A stretch of 10,298 nt of DNA from Polyrhizophydium stewartii. Its lineage: Eukaryota; Chytridiomycota; Chytridiomycetes; Rhizophydiales. Both the position numbers and the translations under genes were made by a program. This document shows positions 8,427-10,298 of this stretch, one piece after another. The DNA is taken from NCBI GenBank assembly GCA_027604665.1, contig JADGIZ010000670.1:1-10298 (forward strand), in the 5' to 3' direction. The notes beneath the pieces were generated by a model. The model was given only the letters and a program-made list of their open reading frames with translations. It did no database searches and had not been told where the DNA came from. Within the stretch, counting starts at the first letter, position 1. Each line of letters starts with the position of its first letter.

Positions 8427-10030
8427 TCACACGGCAATCAGAATCTGCGCACACGACCGTCAGCCGACTCCCACGATTGCAAAGCGCTGCGTCCACGACG
8501 GCCAAGAGTGATGCATCCAGCACGCCGACCCACCAGCCAAGCAATAGTGATGTAGAAGAGGAAGATGGGGTAAATCGCCAGCAACCGTTTGCTCTCCAGA
8601 TTCACGTCGCCCATGAAGTTGAGCGATGCTGCGCACGGGCGGTGCATTGAGATTGTACATGTGGTGTCAGTGTTCCTCGTTTGCTTCATCCAGACCTCGC
8701 ACGAGCACGCAAGCCCCCTGCACTTGGACAGTCTCCCCAATATGCGCAATAAGAGTGCCTCACCATATGACGACCACACAAACGCAGCCGCAACAAGAAC
8801 AAACTTGATCACAAACGGGATCAGCCAAGTGACCAGACTGACGGCGACGAGCGGGAAGACGCAGTATCCAAGCACGCAGACGCTCTGGAAGAACGAGCTG
8901 TGCTCGCGTGCGTATCGGCGGGCGAGAATGTCGAGAAGCAGCCGGCGAAGCAGCCGTAAACCGTGTCAGCAAGACGCGAGCCCCGCCGCGCTGCTGCGTG
9001 CCTGCAGCTAGACAGACGTGCGGGCACTGGTGTACGCACATGGTCCCGCCGAGCAGCTTGGCGTTGAGCGTCACGACCGCAGATCCAAACCAGATGATAA
9101 AGAACGTGGCCGAGAACACGGTCGGCCCCTGGTCCGACCGCGCCGTGATGCTCAGGCGCCTGTGCACGCGCGTATACGAGCGAGGGCGGCGCCGTTGGAG
9201 CTCCAGGTCAGCCGAGGGCCAGATCCGCGGGGTGACGGCAGCATCTCTGGCGAGCATCCACAACGAGACAGCATCAAGGGCGAGCAACGCACACCGACAG
9301 CGCGAGACAGAACAGCAGCGGGCCCCACCAGTCCCCTGGAGCCGCCGCCGCCACCGCAGCCGCATGGGAGACGCAAGCCCGTCAGCACCTGCGGCGCATG
9401 CAGCGTCGCCGCGCAGCCCCTCCCCCTGGCGCATCCTGCAGTATACGCACAGTCCCGGAGGATGTTCTTGTCCGACTTGCTCGGTGCGAGCACCTGCCGG
9501 ACCTTGTTCCAGATGTTGGTGAGGTCGCGCATCTGGGAGGAGCATGCGTGCGTGCAGGGGGGTGCGGTGCGGTGCGCCGTAGGGGGTCAGCGAGCTGCCG
9601 GCGCACGGGGAGCACCTGTACCGTGGACGCCACCTACAATTGTGACCGAGACCGGCTCGTCGAGCGTGTTGCCGATGGTGCTGCCCTCGGACGACTGCGG
9701 CGCGCCGATGGTCCCGCTCACGCCCGCCGCGGGGCCAGCGCCGCTACCGCCGCCGCCGCCACCGCCACCGCCGAAGCCAGTCGTCGCGCCGCCGCTGCCC
9801 GCACCAAGGCCCGCACCGCCCGTCGACGCCGTGGACGGTGGCATCGAGACTGCGACCGACGCTGCACCCATGCCGGTTGCCTGGGCACCAGCGCTCCCGC
9901 CAAACGTGTACGGCGCGTCGCTCAGGCCCGTGCCGGCCCCGCTCATGCCGAGGCCCGAGCCGGGGCGTGCGCCGTCGTGCTCGCTGGCCTCGTCGAGCCG
10001 CGCGTATCCGCCGCTTCCCCAGTTCGCCAT
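8427..10030 (-). CDS. YIPF6: Yip1-domain Golgi membrane protein, YIPF6-like
   Basis: Minus-strand exons in order: 10030-9638, 9532-9451, 9335-9293, 9159-9040, 8897-8764, 8628-8534, 8444-8427 (294 aa, TGA). Residues 1-131 form a Gly/Ala/Ser-rich cytosolic region with a polyglycine run, ending in TLDEPVSVTI, the conserved YIPF6-type lead-in to the membrane domain. MRDLTNIWNKVRQVL follows, then five spans: WGPLLFCLALSV, FIIWFGSAVVTLNAKLLGG, SVCVLGYCVFPLVAVSLV, FVIKFVLVAAAFVWSS and AIYPIFLFYITIAWLILIAV. Family members are Golgi proteins tied to Rab function and trafficking; Yip4 is the presumed yeast counterpart. The gene is convergent with beta-adaptin. Introns are longer (89-142 bases) than most in the SNARE and WD40 genes. 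The last coding exon is only 18 bases (ILIAV and stop), inferred because it completes span five and has a CTGAC-containing intron before it. Confidence 0.9.
9741..9773. repeat. GCC/ACC triplet repeat encoding polyglycine
   Basis: A run of GCC with a few ACC units on the + strand reads as GGC/GGT glycine codons on the Yip gene strand, within its disordered N-terminal region. Slippage here would change tract length without breaking the frame. Confidence 0.85.
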
Positions 10031-10298
10031 GCGGGAAGGTTGACGAGTCAACCGCAAGCGTCCGATGAGGTCTCTCCTGAGGGTGCGCCGGCAAGGGTAC
10101 GATTGCGTTCAAGGGCGGCCACCATGACTGGCGGATAGTCCGGGGTTTCTCGGAGCAGCTGTGCAGACTGCATCTCTCCTCTTGGCCCAGATCCGGCTGC
10201 TGCTGCGGCTCTGCGACCGGGGGCCAGCGAGCGCCGCAGCGGTTGTGCTCTTGTCCGTTCTTCTTCATTGTGTCCTTGTCTTGTTCTGATCCTTGCCG
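10031..10298 (-). promoter_or_regulatory. Upstream region and 5' leader of the Yip gene
   Basis: These 268 bases lie upstream of ATG 10030 on the minus strand, and no second gene is recognisable. They contain a 16-base dyad GGTTGACGAGTCAACC at 10038-10053, eight bases before the start codon. CTTGGCCCA occurs at 10181-10189, matching the elements before the SNARE and beta-adaptin genes. A minus-strand ATG at 10268 opens a frame that overlaps the Yip start out of frame and would act as an upstream ORF if included in the transcript. Confidence 0.5.

Noticed and set aside
1..10298. Prokaryotic features, CRISPR arrays, mobile elements, tRNA or rRNA genes, selfish or defence systems
   Set aside because: None was seen. 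The spliceosomal introns and the protein families show ordinary eukaryotic nuclear DNA, so no novel system is claimed.

Overview
The window is eukaryotic nuclear DNA, very GC-rich (C-rich on the + strand), with compact, intron-dense protein-coding genes. Four complete genes and the 3' end of a fifth can be rebuilt by joining exons at GT...AG junctions that preserve frame. There are 31 inferred introns in 10.3 kb. 18 of the 31 donors read GTGCGT or GTGCGC, and many introns carry CTGAC or a close variant before the acceptor. The protein families and the gene density suggest a fungus. A GC-rich, intron-rich basidiomycete yeast is my first guess, with other GC-rich fungal lineages such as Blastocladiomycota not excluded. 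This placement is inference.

Layout: 1-472 (+) is the 3' end of an unrecognised gene, with a 21-base microexon between two nearly AG-free introns. 473-723 is intergenic sequence and leader. 724-2269 (+) is a Qa-SNARE of the Pep12/syntaxin-7 type (7 exons, 307 aa). 2392-3916 (+) is a WD40 protein of the WDR89 type (8 exons, 324 aa). 4065-8064 (+) is a full-length AP-1/AP-2 beta-adaptin (11 exons, 943 aa). 8065-8426 is a convergent 3' region with TG and CA microsatellites. 8427-10030 (-) is a five-span Yip-domain protein of the YIPF6 type (7 exons, 294 aa). 10031-10298 is its upstream region.

Three of the four complete genes act in Golgi-endosome traffic: a fusion SNARE, a clathrin adaptor subunit and a Golgi Yip protein. 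WDR89 is a poorly characterised WD40 protein. They are separate transcription units, and their proximity may be chance.

I found no evidence of a new multi-gene system. The points worth a second look concern gene structure and regulation. They are the GTGCGY donor bias, possible in-frame cassette or retained introns, a 54-base exon carrying an acidic dileucine motif, a GGCCCA-containing element upstream of all four complete genes, a shared 10-base word in two 3' flanks, and twin clathrin boxes in the beta-adaptin hinge. All exon boundaries were inferred by eye from frame, splice signals and family resemblance. No search or transcript data were available.
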